From an uncultured Bacteroidales bacterium (GTDB lineage: Bacteria > Bacteroidota > Bacteroidia > Bacteroidales > Paludibacteraceae): a DNA stretch of 64,000 nucleotides. Where the stretch lies: the NCBI GenBank assembly GCA_946411385.1, contig CAMKDV010000002.1:124001-188000 (forward strand). Reading direction: 5' to 3'. This document shows, one piece after another, positions 52,623 to 60,708 of the stretch. Each line of letters begins with the position of its first letter. Position 1 is the first letter of the stretch. Under the pieces are notes generated by a model. It did no database searches. It had not been told where the DNA came from and was given only the letters and a program-made list of their open reading frames with translations. Position numbers and translations under genes: made by a program.

Positions 52623-54302
52623 CTAATCTGTGGGAGTTATAATCCCCACCTGCATGCCTGTCGGCGTGAACATCCTCTCTCCCTGCCGGATAAGCAGCTG
52701 TCCGTTCTGCAAAATCTTTTGTGCTGCCGGCTGCTCTGCCGATGTCGATGGCAGCGCATTGCGCCCGTAGTTGAAGGTAGCTACCATGCCGTAGCCCCAT
52801 TCGGGGTTGGTCAGTTGCAGCGTGTAGCGGCCGTCTTCGGTTAGTTGGATGGCAACATACTCGCGGAACGTCTGCGAACCGTAGTCCCTCGTGGGAGCCT
52901 GGGCTTGTGCAGGCGCATTGTTCTGCGTCCGTATCTCCAGATTGTATGTTATATCCTCACCCATAAACTCACGGATAGTCAGTTCGTCGCCTTGAAGTAT
53001 AACTACCACCTGATTCGGGTCTACAGGATCCACCGTCGACCCGTCCGGTCCGTCACCCGTGTAGCGATAAAGGGGAATAGTGTCAGCCGTCTGCTCATTG
53101 CTGTACCAGCAGCCGAAACTTTCCGCCATAGGCGTAGTATATACTCGCTCGCCGTTTTTGTATGCGCAGAGAAGCCCGATGCCGCGACCGTCAGCACACC
53201 CGATGCAACGCAGCGGAGTGCCAAAAGGTCCGTCAGACATTCCTACTCCTTCAATCCAACCTACTTGCCATACTTTAGAATAATCATAGTCGTATTGGAT
53301 GATAGTTTCCAATGTAAATATTCGCGGATTAGTATCATGTATTTCCGTCACGGTTACTATCCAGCCTTCCGGATACCAGGTCAACGGGCCGCCAATCCAA
53401 ACATTGTTCAGCGTATCGCCTACCTGCGCATTGAATGCGTACAGCAGATACTCGTGCGAACTTGCAGCCGGGATAAAATAGATGTCACGATTGTTCCCCT
53501 CGCGCAATGCGCCCTGATAATTGTCAGCAAGAAGCATCTTCTTGTAATTCATTTCTGCGATGGTCGTATCGCCTTTCAACCGATATTCCTGTGTATATAT
53601 TGCGCAGTCATCACACCCTACGCCGTCTTCCACCAACACATTCCACGCATCGCATAGGGATGGAATCGGGTCAAGGGTGATATTTCGCACGATTACGCAA
53701 CCACAATCAAGCTGCCCCGAAAGAGTGACAGGCAAGGGATGTTGCAGCGTGTCAAGCATAATTTGTATGTCCTGTGATACACTGCCCCAGCCCCAAGTCA
53801 ATAAATAGAATGCCCCGTCTGCATATTCCAGCACTACCGTCTCGCAATCTGTTCCAAAATATTCGCCTGCCTGATACGGAACGAGTGTGCCGCTTATCGT
53901 TATGGGCAGTTTGTCAAGGCAGGTGGTTATTCCTCCTATACATCTCGCGCGTATGTCTTCTATTTGAATATACTCATAATTGCCTTGCGTAAAGCGTCTG
54001 CCGGACAAGGCTATTGAGTACATATACCAATCCTCCAGATATGTATTTTCCACCCATTGCTGCCACTCTTCATCCATATCGGTTAGATAGTAAGTCTGAC
54101 TATCCGTTGTCACCAGCGCCACAGTCAGGCAAGCGGGACAAGGCTCGTCTTCTTCGCATGGATTGGCAACCTCTTGCAGCTGTCCGGTAAACCACTCCGT
54201 TTCGCCTGTCTGGGGCATACGGGATGCCATACAAACCGCTAAACAAACTGTCCATGCACCGCTCACTGCGGCAAGCATACATATAAAGATAAATCTGCGC
54301 AT
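52623..54302 (-). CDS. Mosaic secreted protein B
   Basis: A 559-residue protein starting MRRFIFICMLAAVSGAWTVC. The first 13 or so residues and the last 150 are nearly identical to protein A. The middle (about 20-410) is different: Cys-rich near the start (CEEDEPCPACLTVALV), then strands such as YLTDMDEEWQQWVENTYLED. A short CPxCLT motif and WIEGVG are shared with protein A, showing distant common ancestry of the middles. The C-terminal tail is KILQNGQLLIRQGERMFTPT. Leader and promoter are identical to those of gene A. Role unknown, probably surface or secreted. Confidence 0.8.
   Translation of the reverse strand: MRRFIFICMLAAVSGAWTVCLAVCMASRMPQTGETEWFTGQLQEVANPCEEDEPCPACLTVALVTTDSQTYYLTDMDEEWQQWVENTYLEDWYMYSIALSGRRFTQGNYEYIQIEDIRARCIGGITTCLDKLPITISGTLVPYQAGEYFGTDCETVVLEYADGAFYLLTWGWGSVSQDIQIMLDTLQHPLPVTLSGQLDCGCVIVRNITLDPIPSLCDAWNVLVEDGVGCDDCAIYTQEYRLKGDTTIAEMNYKKMLLADNYQGALREGNNRDIYFIPAASSHEYLLYAFNAQVGDTLNNVWIGGPLTWYPEGWIVTVTEIHDTNPRIFTLETIIQYDYDYSKVWQVGWIEGVGMSDGPFGTPLRCIGCADGRGIGLLCAYKNGERVYTTPMAESFGCWYSNEQTADTIPLYRYTGDGPDGSTVDPVDPNQVVVILQGDELTIREFMGEDITYNLEIRTQNNAPAQAQAPTRDYGSQTFREYVAIQLTEDGRYTLQLTNPEWGYGMVATFNYGRNALPSTSAEQPAAQKILQNGQLLIRQGERMFTPTGMQVGIITPTD
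52644..53100. repeat. Near-identical 3' segment shared with 49902-50358
   Basis: Second copy of the segment encoding the C-terminal domain of genes A and B, same orientation. Confidence 0.9.
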
Positions 54303-54450
54303 AACTTTTTGTGTTTTATATCTGAATTGGGGTCCCCGACGCAAACCAAGCCGTAGGCTGTTTGTGGTGGGGGGAGCGAAGGCAACTGTGCGCTTTATGC
54401 CGCCGGGCGGCATCCGTTAGCGCAGTTTGCCGAACGCGACTGCAAAATTA
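54265..54450. repeat. Identical 5' segment shared with 51322-51507
   Basis: Second copy of the signal-peptide, leader and -7 box segment. Confidence 0.88.
54329..54438 (+). repeat. Dispersed GGGGTCCCCGA element, short copy in leader of gene B
   Basis: Identical to the copy at 51386-51495 and in the same position relative to promoter and start codon. Confidence 0.85.
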
Positions 54451-54474
54451 CTACTTTTTTTTCAAAAAAGCAAA
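54443..54474 (-). promoter_or_regulatory. Promoter for mosaic protein B
   Basis: Minus-strand TTTG (54471-54474), 20 bp, TAATTTTG (54443-54450). Confidence 0.75.
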
Positions 54475-54632
54475 TTTTTGTGTTTGAAAAATGAAAATCG
54501 GAAATAAGTCGTAATCAGCGTATTGCATTTTTAGGCGTTTGAAAAGTGACTTTTTAGACAAGTTTTTAGGGCTATAATCTGCCAAAATCGACTTTTTTCA
54601 TCGTTTTGGCAGATTATCCACTTCGTATCCGT

Positions 54633-56462
54633 TTAATCCGTATCATACGTGGGAGCAACAACCCCCACTTGCATGCCAGTCGGCGTGAACATCCTCTCTC
54701 CCTGCCGGATGAGCAGTTGTCCGTCGTGCAGTATTTTCCGTGGTGCAGCAGAGGCATCGGCAGGCGTGGAAGGCAAAGCACTATGTATATAGGTGAACGT
54801 GGCTGTCAGGCTGTAGTTCCACGCCGGACTGCTGATGCGCAATGTATAAGTGCCGTCCTCGGTCAGTTGTAGCGAGACGGACTCGCGGAAAGTGTCCTCA
54901 AGCGGTGCAAAATGCTGCTTTGATAAGTTATGCCGTGCTGGGGCGTTGTCCGGCGCATGCTTGAGCAGGGTATACGTCAGTTCTTCGCCAACATGCTCGC
55001 TGATGGTCAGCTCGTTGCCCTGTATGGTCACCACCACCTGATTGGGGTCTATCGGATCTACCGTCGAGCCGTCAGGCCCGTCATTTGCCTCTACCTGCAT
55101 GGGGATAGTGTCTGTCCGCTCAGGCTGCGGAGAACTTCCCGCTTGCAAGTCGGGCAGAATGATATAGAGGTTCAGTGTGTCGGCACATTCCATAGTAGCG
55201 GTAGCCGCTATGGCAGTAAAACTGAACACGCCGCCGCAATCGGGGTAAGTATGGCTGACAACAGAATCCTCCACCAGCGCCATCTTCGAACCGTCACCAT
55301 AGTCATACACAACAGGCCAAACAGGCTCGGCATCCAATAGCGAACCGTCGGCACGGCTGTAATTGCACCGTAGCGAGCGATTGGTGAATGTCACGGTATT
55401 GTCGTTAGAAACATCCGCTGCCACGATGGCTTCTATGCAGTAGGGGTTGGGATTGACCGTCAGCGTGAAAAAGCATTCCCGTATTGCCGTGCTGTGACAC
55501 TCCACCATATAGACAGCATCATCATCTGCCGTTATATCCATTACACGGTCGGTGCTGACCGTCGTGCGCAGCGTATCAGCCTGCCTGAACCATCGGTAGG
55601 TGAAACCTTCCGGAGCCTCCAGACTATGTACCAAGTCATGGCAGCACAAGTCTTTCTGCATACTTCCAGTACCACAATCGAAGGTAAAATATGCGTAAGC
55701 CGGGTGCGTGTCGTAAGTGCAACGTGCTGCTGTCAGACGGATGGTAAGCGTCTGACCTGCATACGCAGCCAAGCTTACTGCCATCGTCTGCCACTCGCAC
55801 CAATACCAATCCTTGCTTGCTGCATGCCATTTGGTGCTGTCACCAACGCCGGGACGGAAATCGACAGACGCACAACCGTCTATTTCATTGCCCGCATCGT
55901 CCAGTATCTGCATGCTGAAAGTCGGTGTCATATCCCCGCCTCCTGTTAGTGAGGAGCCATGCTCGCCGGACTGCATCACTACCGCATATCTCATCTTCAG
56001 TATATCCGACACGTTCGCTTCTACAGGATACATATATTCTATACGCGCGGATTGTCCTGACATTGAGTACGCGCCCAGACGCACGGAGGCTTTTTCGCCG
56101 TCCGGCACGGTATGCAGCATCCCGCCGGTATGTGCATCCGTCTCATCCGCATTCGTATGTACGGTATGCATGCTCCGCTCGTCCGCTGAGCCGTAGTCCA
56201 CTCTTCCCATCGTGCCGTTACCGCTGTTGTTGCGGACATAGGTGTTAAAATCAGCATAATAGCACACACCGGCATGCCCTGTCTCTCCTTCTATGTCCAG
56301 ATAGTCAAAACAGCGGTTTTCTGTGTTCACATTGTTCGCAATCTGCACCGTTTGCGCCGCCTTTGCCGCCTGCGTTGTCTGTCTCTCTGCCTGTGCCGCC
56401 GTTGGCGCCGTCGGCAATACTGCCGCCATCATCGCCGCAATAATCATGTAACCTTTTCTCAT
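54633..56462 (-). CDS. Secreted protein C with PKD-like domain, related to proteins A and B
   Basis: A 609-residue protein. The start at 56462 gives MRKGYMIIAAMMAAVLPTAP with a signal peptide; an ATG four codons upstream (56474) is equally possible. The N-terminal half has a jelly-roll-like domain (RCFDYLDIEGETGHAGVCYY; VSLAAYAGQTLTIRLTAARC). A PKD-type segment follows (WPVVYDYGDGSKMALVEDSV, VSHTYPDCGGVFSFTAIA). The last 160 residues (DGPDGSTVDPIDPNQVVVTI ... HDGQLLIRQGERMFTPTGMQ) align with proteins A and B but are more diverged. It has the same promoter type but no GGGGTCCCCGA leader element. Likely surface or secreted; ligand unknown. Confidence 0.8.
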   Translation of the reverse strand: MRKGYMIIAAMMAAVLPTAPTAAQAERQTTQAAKAAQTVQIANNVNTENRCFDYLDIEGETGHAGVCYYADFNTYVRNNSGNGTMGRVDYGSADERSMHTVHTNADETDAHTGGMLHTVPDGEKASVRLGAYSMSGQSARIEYMYPVEANVSDILKMRYAVVMQSGEHGSSLTGGGDMTPTFSMQILDDAGNEIDGCASVDFRPGVGDSTKWHAASKDWYWCEWQTMAVSLAAYAGQTLTIRLTAARCTYDTHPAYAYFTFDCGTGSMQKDLCCHDLVHSLEAPEGFTYRWFRQADTLRTTVSTDRVMDITADDDAVYMVECHSTAIRECFFTLTVNPNPYCIEAIVAADVSNDNTVTFTNRSLRCNYSRADGSLLDAEPVWPVVYDYGDGSKMALVEDSVVSHTYPDCGGVFSFTAIAATATMECADTLNLYIILPDLQAGSSPQPERTDTIPMQVEANDGPDGSTVDPIDPNQVVVTIQGNELTISEHVGEELTYTLLKHAPDNAPARHNLSKQHFAPLEDTFRESVSLQLTEDGTYTLRISSPAWNYSLTATFTYIHSALPSTPADASAAPRKILHDGQLLIRQGERMFTPTGMQVGVVAPTYDTD

Positions 56463-56489
56463 AGCAATTTGCATTAAAATTTCACGGTG

Positions 56490-56521
56490 CAAAATTACTA
56501 CTTTTTTTTCAAAAAAGCAAA
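56490..56521 (-). promoter_or_regulatory. Promoter for secreted protein C
   Basis: Minus-strand TTTG (56518-56521), 20 bp, TAATTTTG (56490-56497). The surrounding ~30 bp resemble the promoters of genes A and B. Confidence 0.75.
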
Positions 56522-56639
56522 TTTTTGTGTTTGAAAAACGAAAAACACAAACCACTCATATTCAACATCTTATGATTTTCAGCCTTTGAAATCCGCCTTT
56601 TTGGGCAGAAATTCCCCTTCGCAATCCGCCTTGTTAGGT

Positions 56640-56715
56640 AGTTTTACCCTTCCGCCATCCGTTTAATCCGTATCATCCGTGGGGGCAGACTTTCCCTTCC
56701 GCCATCCGAAGCCCG
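56640..56715. repeat. Remnant of the 3' end/flank repeat of the mosaic family
   Basis: CATCCGTTTAATCCGTATCA followed by TCCGTGGG also sits at the 3' end of genes A (near 49866), B (near 52610, diverged) and C (near 54625). Here no gene body is attached, and CCCTTCCGCCATCCG occurs twice. It may be a deleted fourth member or a dispersed repeat. Confidence 0.55.
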
Positions 56716-56830
56716 CTCAGCGAGAGAAGATTATAGGTGGGATACATGAAATCGGACGCACTTGCATGCAAGTTGCATACTAACTGCATCTTTGCAAGTA
56801 ACATCGTATTCCTATTCATACCAAAACCGG

Positions 56831-56860
56831 CATCGCCTCAGTAGAGGCGGTGCTTTTTTT
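56831..56860 (+). terminator. Orphan terminator
   Basis: A 9-bp stem CATCGCCTC/GAGGCGGTG (one G.T pair), loop AGTA and a run of seven T. No plus-strand gene lies upstream within 8 kb; it may end a small RNA. Confidence 0.75.
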
Positions 56861-56870
56861 ATGCCTAAAC

Positions 56871-56902
56871 TTTGAGAATTTCCGATTTTTCTCGTACCTT
56901 TG
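56871..56902 (+). promoter_or_regulatory. Promoter for the 77-residue protein gene
   Basis: TTTG (56871-56874), 20 bp, TACCTTTG (56895-56902), 32 bp before the ATG. Confidence 0.75.
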
Positions 56903-56933
56903 TGTTACGCAGACCGATACTGCGTAACACATT

Positions 56934-57167
56934 ATGACATATTATCAATTTATCTCCCTGCAGCAAGAGGCAGGATTGAGGGAGCATTATATGCATGCCT
57001 TCCCAAAAGGTGAGACACTGGATTTCTATTACCGCATCTATCAAATCGTCCTCGAAGATGAGCCGGACCGCAAATACGGCTATCGTAAGCGTATCTGTTA
57101 TAACGACGCACGCTATACCGCAGCCGGACTGCCTACCTTGGAAGACGATGATGTCGCTCTGGAATAA
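56934..57167 (+). CDS. Small hypothetical protein
   Basis: A 77-residue protein, MTYYQFISLQQEAGLREHYM at the start and Tyr-rich throughout (FYYRIYQIVLEDEPDRKYGY), with an acidic C-terminus. I do not recognise it. A well-formed promoter directly upstream and a terminator isolating it from earlier DNA support a real gene. It faces the remnant tail gene at 57176-57391. Confidence 0.6.
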   Translation: MTYYQFISLQQEAGLREHYMHAFPKGETLDFYYRIYQIVLEDEPDRKYGYRKRICYNDARYTAAGLPTLEDDDVALE

Positions 57168-57175
57168 ACGAAAGA

Positions 57176-57391
57176 TTACTCCACTTTCACACCCGTAGCG
57201 CTATACCGTGTGCCATTGGGGAGGAGGAAGAGTTTACCATTGCGGAGAACTTTGCTGGTTAGTTGGGCATCGGTGGTGATCTCATCGACGGCAGTCTCGG
57301 GTTCGCCGCCCGGGTTGACTTCGCCGGTGTAACCGGTAGTAGCGAACTCTTCGCTATAGGCTACAAGTGTAAATATGCAAAAAAAATGCAA
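57176..57391 (-). pseudogene. Orphan C-terminal secretion tail of a lost secreted-protein gene
   Basis: The last 27 codons read TSKVLRNGKLFLLPNGTRYS then ATGVKVE, matching the tail of the 21030, 36499, A, B and C proteins. Only about 55 codons of plausible coding lie upstream, with no signal peptide; the frame then enters AT-rich promoter DNA of the next gene. I read it as the 3' remnant of a deleted secreted-protein gene. The alternative, a tiny functional gene, is unlikely. Confidence 0.7.
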
Positions 57392-57407
57392 AAAAATATA
57401 ACAAAAA

Positions 57408-57439
57408 TTTGCAAATGTGCATTTTTTTTCGTACCTTTG
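57408..57439 (+). promoter_or_regulatory. Promoter for the TPR/PD40 protein and dCMP deaminase genes
   Basis: TTTG (57408-57411), 20 bp, TACCTTTG (57432-57439), 31 bp before the chosen ATG at 57471. Confidence 0.8.
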
Positions 57440-57470
57440 CAGCCGGTTTTGGAAAAATCAGCATAATCCG

Positions 57471-58871
57471 ATGAGGAGCTGGATACGAAATAGTATATTG
57501 TGTTGCAGCATGTTGCTGTGTTCGGCAGGTGCGTTCGGGCAGAGCGCGGCTCATGCGGATGCGTTGTTTGCAGCGGGCGATTATGAAGCAGCGGGACGCC
57601 AGTATGAGGCGCTATTGAAGCGTCAGCCTACCCAGTCGCTGTACCTGTACCGTGCGGCGCGTTGTGCTCAGGAGACCGGCGACTTGGCTGAAGCAGAGGC
57701 GTACTTCCTGAAAGCCGGAACGAAATATCCGCTCAGGAACTACTTTCTGGGTGAGATCTATTTCTCGCAATGGCGCATGCCGGAGGCGTTGGCCTCGTAC
57801 GAGGCTTATCTGAGCGACATCAACGAGCACCACGAGCGTTACAGCCATGTACAGGAGCGTATAGCTCAGGCGCAGGTAATAGCACGATACCTGAAACATG
57901 TGCAGCGCGTGGAGATGATGGCCGTGGAGCGTCTGCCGAAAAGTGAGGTGCTGAGCGCTTATCCGCTGAGCGAAGAGGCGGGCACATTGCGGCTGGATTC
58001 GCTGGGCGCATCCTATACCACGCAGCGTAACGACCGCAGGTATTATGCCGTGGAGGACGGGACAGGCAAGGTGATGATAGTTAACCAGCAGCGCCTGTTG
58101 CATCAGTGGGAACAGCCGGACACGCTGCGTGCATCGATCAATGCGGGCAAGGTGAACACCTATCCATTCGTACTACCAGACGGCGCAACGCTCTATTTTG
58201 CTTCGGATAAGGAAGGCGGCTTGGGCGGATTGGATATCTACATGACGCGCTACAATGCTTCCTTGGGCGAGTGGCTGCCGGCGGAGAACATCGGTATGCC
58301 GTTCAACTCGGAGAAGGATGATTACCTGTTTGCCGTAGACGAGCAGTCGGGATTTGCCTGCTTTGCCACGAACAGACATTGTGCAGGTACGGACTCGGTG
58401 GAGGTATACAAGATGGCATTGGGTGAGCGCACGTTCCTCAGAGGACTGCCCAACGCGGATTTGGTAGCATTGGCGCGGCTGGACAGCCTGATCATGACCG
58501 GTGAGCCGGAGATGCCGGTAGTGGCCATACTGCATCCGCAACCCATCGTGCCTGTATCAAGAGGAAGACATGAACAACTGCCGGACTCAATCTATTTTGT
58601 GCTGTCGGACGATGCGGTGTACACCCACTTGTCAGATTTCCGTTCCGACTCAGCTCGTGTGCTGTACGAGCAGTACCTGACGCTGGAGCATCAGCAGGCA
58701 CAGGCTCGTGAGATGATGGACAGTCTGCGGGTGCAATATTCGCGAGCCGATGCCCCTACACGCGCATCGCTCCAAGCGCGTATACCTAACCTGCAGATGG
58801 AGATAGAAGAGCGCCAAAAGAAACTGCGCAACACGCTGACCCAAGTGCGTGTGCTGGAAGCCGAGAGATAA
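57471..58871 (+). CDS. TPR and PD40 beta-propeller periplasmic protein
   Basis: A 466-residue protein. The start at 57471 (MRSWIRNSILCCSMLLCSAG) follows the promoter and gives a signal peptide. TPR repeats lie at about 30-140 (ADALFAAGDYEAAGRQYEAL; AARCAQETGDLAEAEAYFLK; GEIYFSQWRMPEALASYEAY). PD40/WD40-like strands lie at about 220-310 (LPDGATLYFASDKEGGLGGL; DDYLFAVDEQSGFACFATN). A coiled coil follows (about 410-466: QQAQAREMMDSLRVQYSRAD). The TPR-plus-PD40 order recalls PorE-type envelope proteins of the type IX system, but the OmpA-like domain is absent. It is followed 22 bp later by the dCMP deaminase gene. Confidence 0.82.
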   Translation: MRSWIRNSILCCSMLLCSAGAFGQSAAHADALFAAGDYEAAGRQYEALLKRQPTQSLYLYRAARCAQETGDLAEAEAYFLKAGTKYPLRNYFLGEIYFSQWRMPEALASYEAYLSDINEHHERYSHVQERIAQAQVIARYLKHVQRVEMMAVERLPKSEVLSAYPLSEEAGTLRLDSLGASYTTQRNDRRYYAVEDGTGKVMIVNQQRLLHQWEQPDTLRASINAGKVNTYPFVLPDGATLYFASDKEGGLGGLDIYMTRYNASLGEWLPAENIGMPFNSEKDDYLFAVDEQSGFACFATNRHCAGTDSVEVYKMALGERTFLRGLPNADLVALARLDSLIMTGEPEMPVVAILHPQPIVPVSRGRHEQLPDSIYFVLSDDAVYTHLSDFRSDSARVLYEQYLTLEHQQAQAREMMDSLRVQYSRADAPTRASLQARIPNLQMEIEERQKKLRNTLTQVRVLEAER

Positions 58872-58893
58872 GATAAGGATAAACAAACACTAT

Positions 58894-59322
58894 ATGACGA
58901 AGGAAGAGAAGCAGAAATATCGCGATAAGCTATACATGCGCATGGCTCGCACCTGGGCGGAGAACAGCTACTGCGTTCGCAGAAAAGTAGGTGCGTTGCT
59001 GGTACGTGACCAGATGATCATCTCTGACGGCTATAACGGCACGCCGTCGGGTTTTGAGAACGTGTGTGAGGACGAGAATAACGTGAGCAAACCTTACGTG
59101 CTCCATGCGGAGGCTAACGCCATAACAAAAGTGGCACGCTCGAACAACAGTTCGGACGGTGCCACGTTGTATGTGACGGCTTCGCCGTGTATGGAGTGCT
59201 CGAAGCTGATCATTCAGTCGGGTATCCGCCGCGTGGTATATGGCGAGAAATACCGACTGATGGACGGCGTAGAGCTGCTTGAACGCGCCGGCATACAGGT
59301 GGACTACATGCCGGAACAGTAA
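58894..59322 (+). CDS. dCMP deaminase (ComEB-type)
   Basis: A 142-residue zinc deaminase converting dCMP to dUMP for dTTP synthesis. Zinc/catalytic motifs are HAE at 71-73 (VLHAEANAI) and PCMEC (Cys99, Cys102) in TASPCMECSKLIIQ. VGALLVRDQMIISDGYNGTP is the typical substrate-loop region. The start at 58894 (MTKEEKQKYRDKLYMRMART) is preferred over one 45 bp upstream that lies inside the previous gene. It converges on mpl with 3 bp between the stops. Confidence 0.93.
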   Translation: MTKEEKQKYRDKLYMRMARTWAENSYCVRRKVGALLVRDQMIISDGYNGTPSGFENVCEDENNVSKPYVLHAEANAITKVARSNNSSDGATLYVTASPCMECSKLIIQSGIRRVVYGEKYRLMDGVELLERAGIQVDYMPEQ

Positions 59323-59325
59323 GCC

Positions 59326-60666
59326 TTATGCTCCGAGCAATTCGGAGGCAAACTCCTTGATATTGATTCCGTCGAATGTGCCGGAAGTCATCATGAGCAG
59401 GGCAATGCCCTGCTTTTTTGTGCCTTCGGGGCTGACGGTCTGGCGCAGCGCATCGGCAAGCTCGCTGCTATCCGTAAAGACACGAATATTGGGCGTAGCA
59501 AACGCCTTGGCCACCTCTTCGGCAGAGATAGGCGTAAGATGCTTATGCTCGATCACTTTCGGATTGAAATAGACGAACGCTATATCCGCCTCCTCCATGC
59601 AGCCGTTGTACTGCGGCAGAAAATCCGCCATGAGCGAGGAGAAAGTGTGCAGCTCCATGGCTGCTACAAGGCGTTTGTCGGGATAGCGCTCACGCACCGC
59701 CTTGACGGTAGCGCGCAGTTTGGACGGAGAGTGGGCAAAATCTTTGTAGGCAACCGAGGTGTCGGTTTGCGCTATACGCTCCAGACGGTTGGCAGCGCCG
59801 GTGAAATGGGCTATCTCGCGATAGAAATCTTCGGGCTTCACACCGATGGTCTGACAGGCGAGACATGCTGCCTGAAGGTTCTCCATGTTATGCTGACCGA
59901 ACACCTGCATCTCTACTTCACCTTTGTATGCAGCGTACGGCAAGCAGCGGATGTCCTTGCGTGCACCTGCGGCAATCTGCTGAAGATTCTCGTCGCCGGA
60001 GTAATAGATAAATGTTCCGTTCGGCTCGAAGGTATCGACAAACTTGCGGAAAGTATCCACATAGAGGTCGAAAGTAGGGAAGACGTTGATATGATCCCAC
60101 GCTATGCCGGTAAGGATGGCGGTATGGGGATGGTACCACAGAAACTTTGAGCGCAGATCCAGCGGCGAGGTGAGGTACTCGTCACCTTCGAACACGGCGT
60201 ACTTGGCGGTATCGGACAAGCGCACCATCCGCTCGAAGCCTTCTATCTGTGCGCCTACCATATAATCAGCTTCGATGCCGAGACGATGGAGCACGAAAAG
60301 AATCATGGCGGTAGTGGTGGTCTTGCCGTGCGAGCCGCCTACTACTATGCGGAACTTATCTTTGGTCTGCTCGTACAGGTATTGCGGGAACGAGTAGATA
60401 GGCAGTCCTATTTCGCGTGCACGCACCAGTTCGGGGTTATCCTCGCGCGCGTGCATACCTAAAATAACAGCATCGATATCCGGGGTGATCTTCTCGGGAA
60501 ACCATCCGGGTGCTTCGGGCAGCAAGCCTGCCTCGAGCAGGTGAGTACGTGCAGGGTCGAAGATCTCATCATCGGAGCCGGTGACGATATAGCCTGATTT
60601 CTGTGCGAGTGCCAGTGCCAGGTTGTGCATGGCAGCTCCGCCGATAGCAATAAAATGGATACGCAT
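59326..60666 (-). CDS. mpl: UDP-MurNAc : L-Ala-gamma-D-Glu-meso-DAP ligase
   Basis: A 446-residue Mur ligase that reattaches the recycled tripeptide to UDP-N-acetylmuramate in peptidoglycan recycling. The start MRIHFIAIGGAAMHNLALAL carries the Rossmann G-G-A motif, and the ATP site is VVGGSHGKTTTTAMIL near 108-123. Mpl-specific stretches are AVILGMHAREDNPELVRARE, FEGDEYLTSPLDLRSKF, ILTGIAWDHINVFPTFDLYV and VAYKDFAHSPSKLRATVKAV. It implies meso-diaminopimelate in the cell wall. A 7-bp tandem repeat follows its start codon upstream (60671-60698). Confidence 0.93.
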   Translation of the reverse strand: MRIHFIAIGGAAMHNLALALAQKSGYIVTGSDDEIFDPARTHLLEAGLLPEAPGWFPEKITPDIDAVILGMHAREDNPELVRAREIGLPIYSFPQYLYEQTKDKFRIVVGGSHGKTTTTAMILFVLHRLGIEADYMVGAQIEGFERMVRLSDTAKYAVFEGDEYLTSPLDLRSKFLWYHPHTAILTGIAWDHINVFPTFDLYVDTFRKFVDTFEPNGTFIYYSGDENLQQIAAGARKDIRCLPYAAYKGEVEMQVFGQHNMENLQAACLACQTIGVKPEDFYREIAHFTGAANRLERIAQTDTSVAYKDFAHSPSKLRATVKAVRERYPDKRLVAAMELHTFSSLMADFLPQYNGCMEEADIAFVYFNPKVIEHKHLTPISAEEVAKAFATPNIRVFTDSSELADALRQTVSPEGTKKQGIALLMMTSGTFDGINIKEFASELLGA

Positions 60667-60670
60667 TATG

Positions 60671-60698
60671 ATGTTTAATGTTTAATGTTTAATGTTTA
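60671..60698. repeat. 7-bp tandem repeat (ATGTTTA x4)
   Basis: Four perfect copies between the mpl start and the upstream gene. This is the type of short intergenic repeat that also joins prmA to DUF4296 in this window. Confidence 0.9.
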
Positions 60699-60708
60699 TA
60701 GAGGATGG

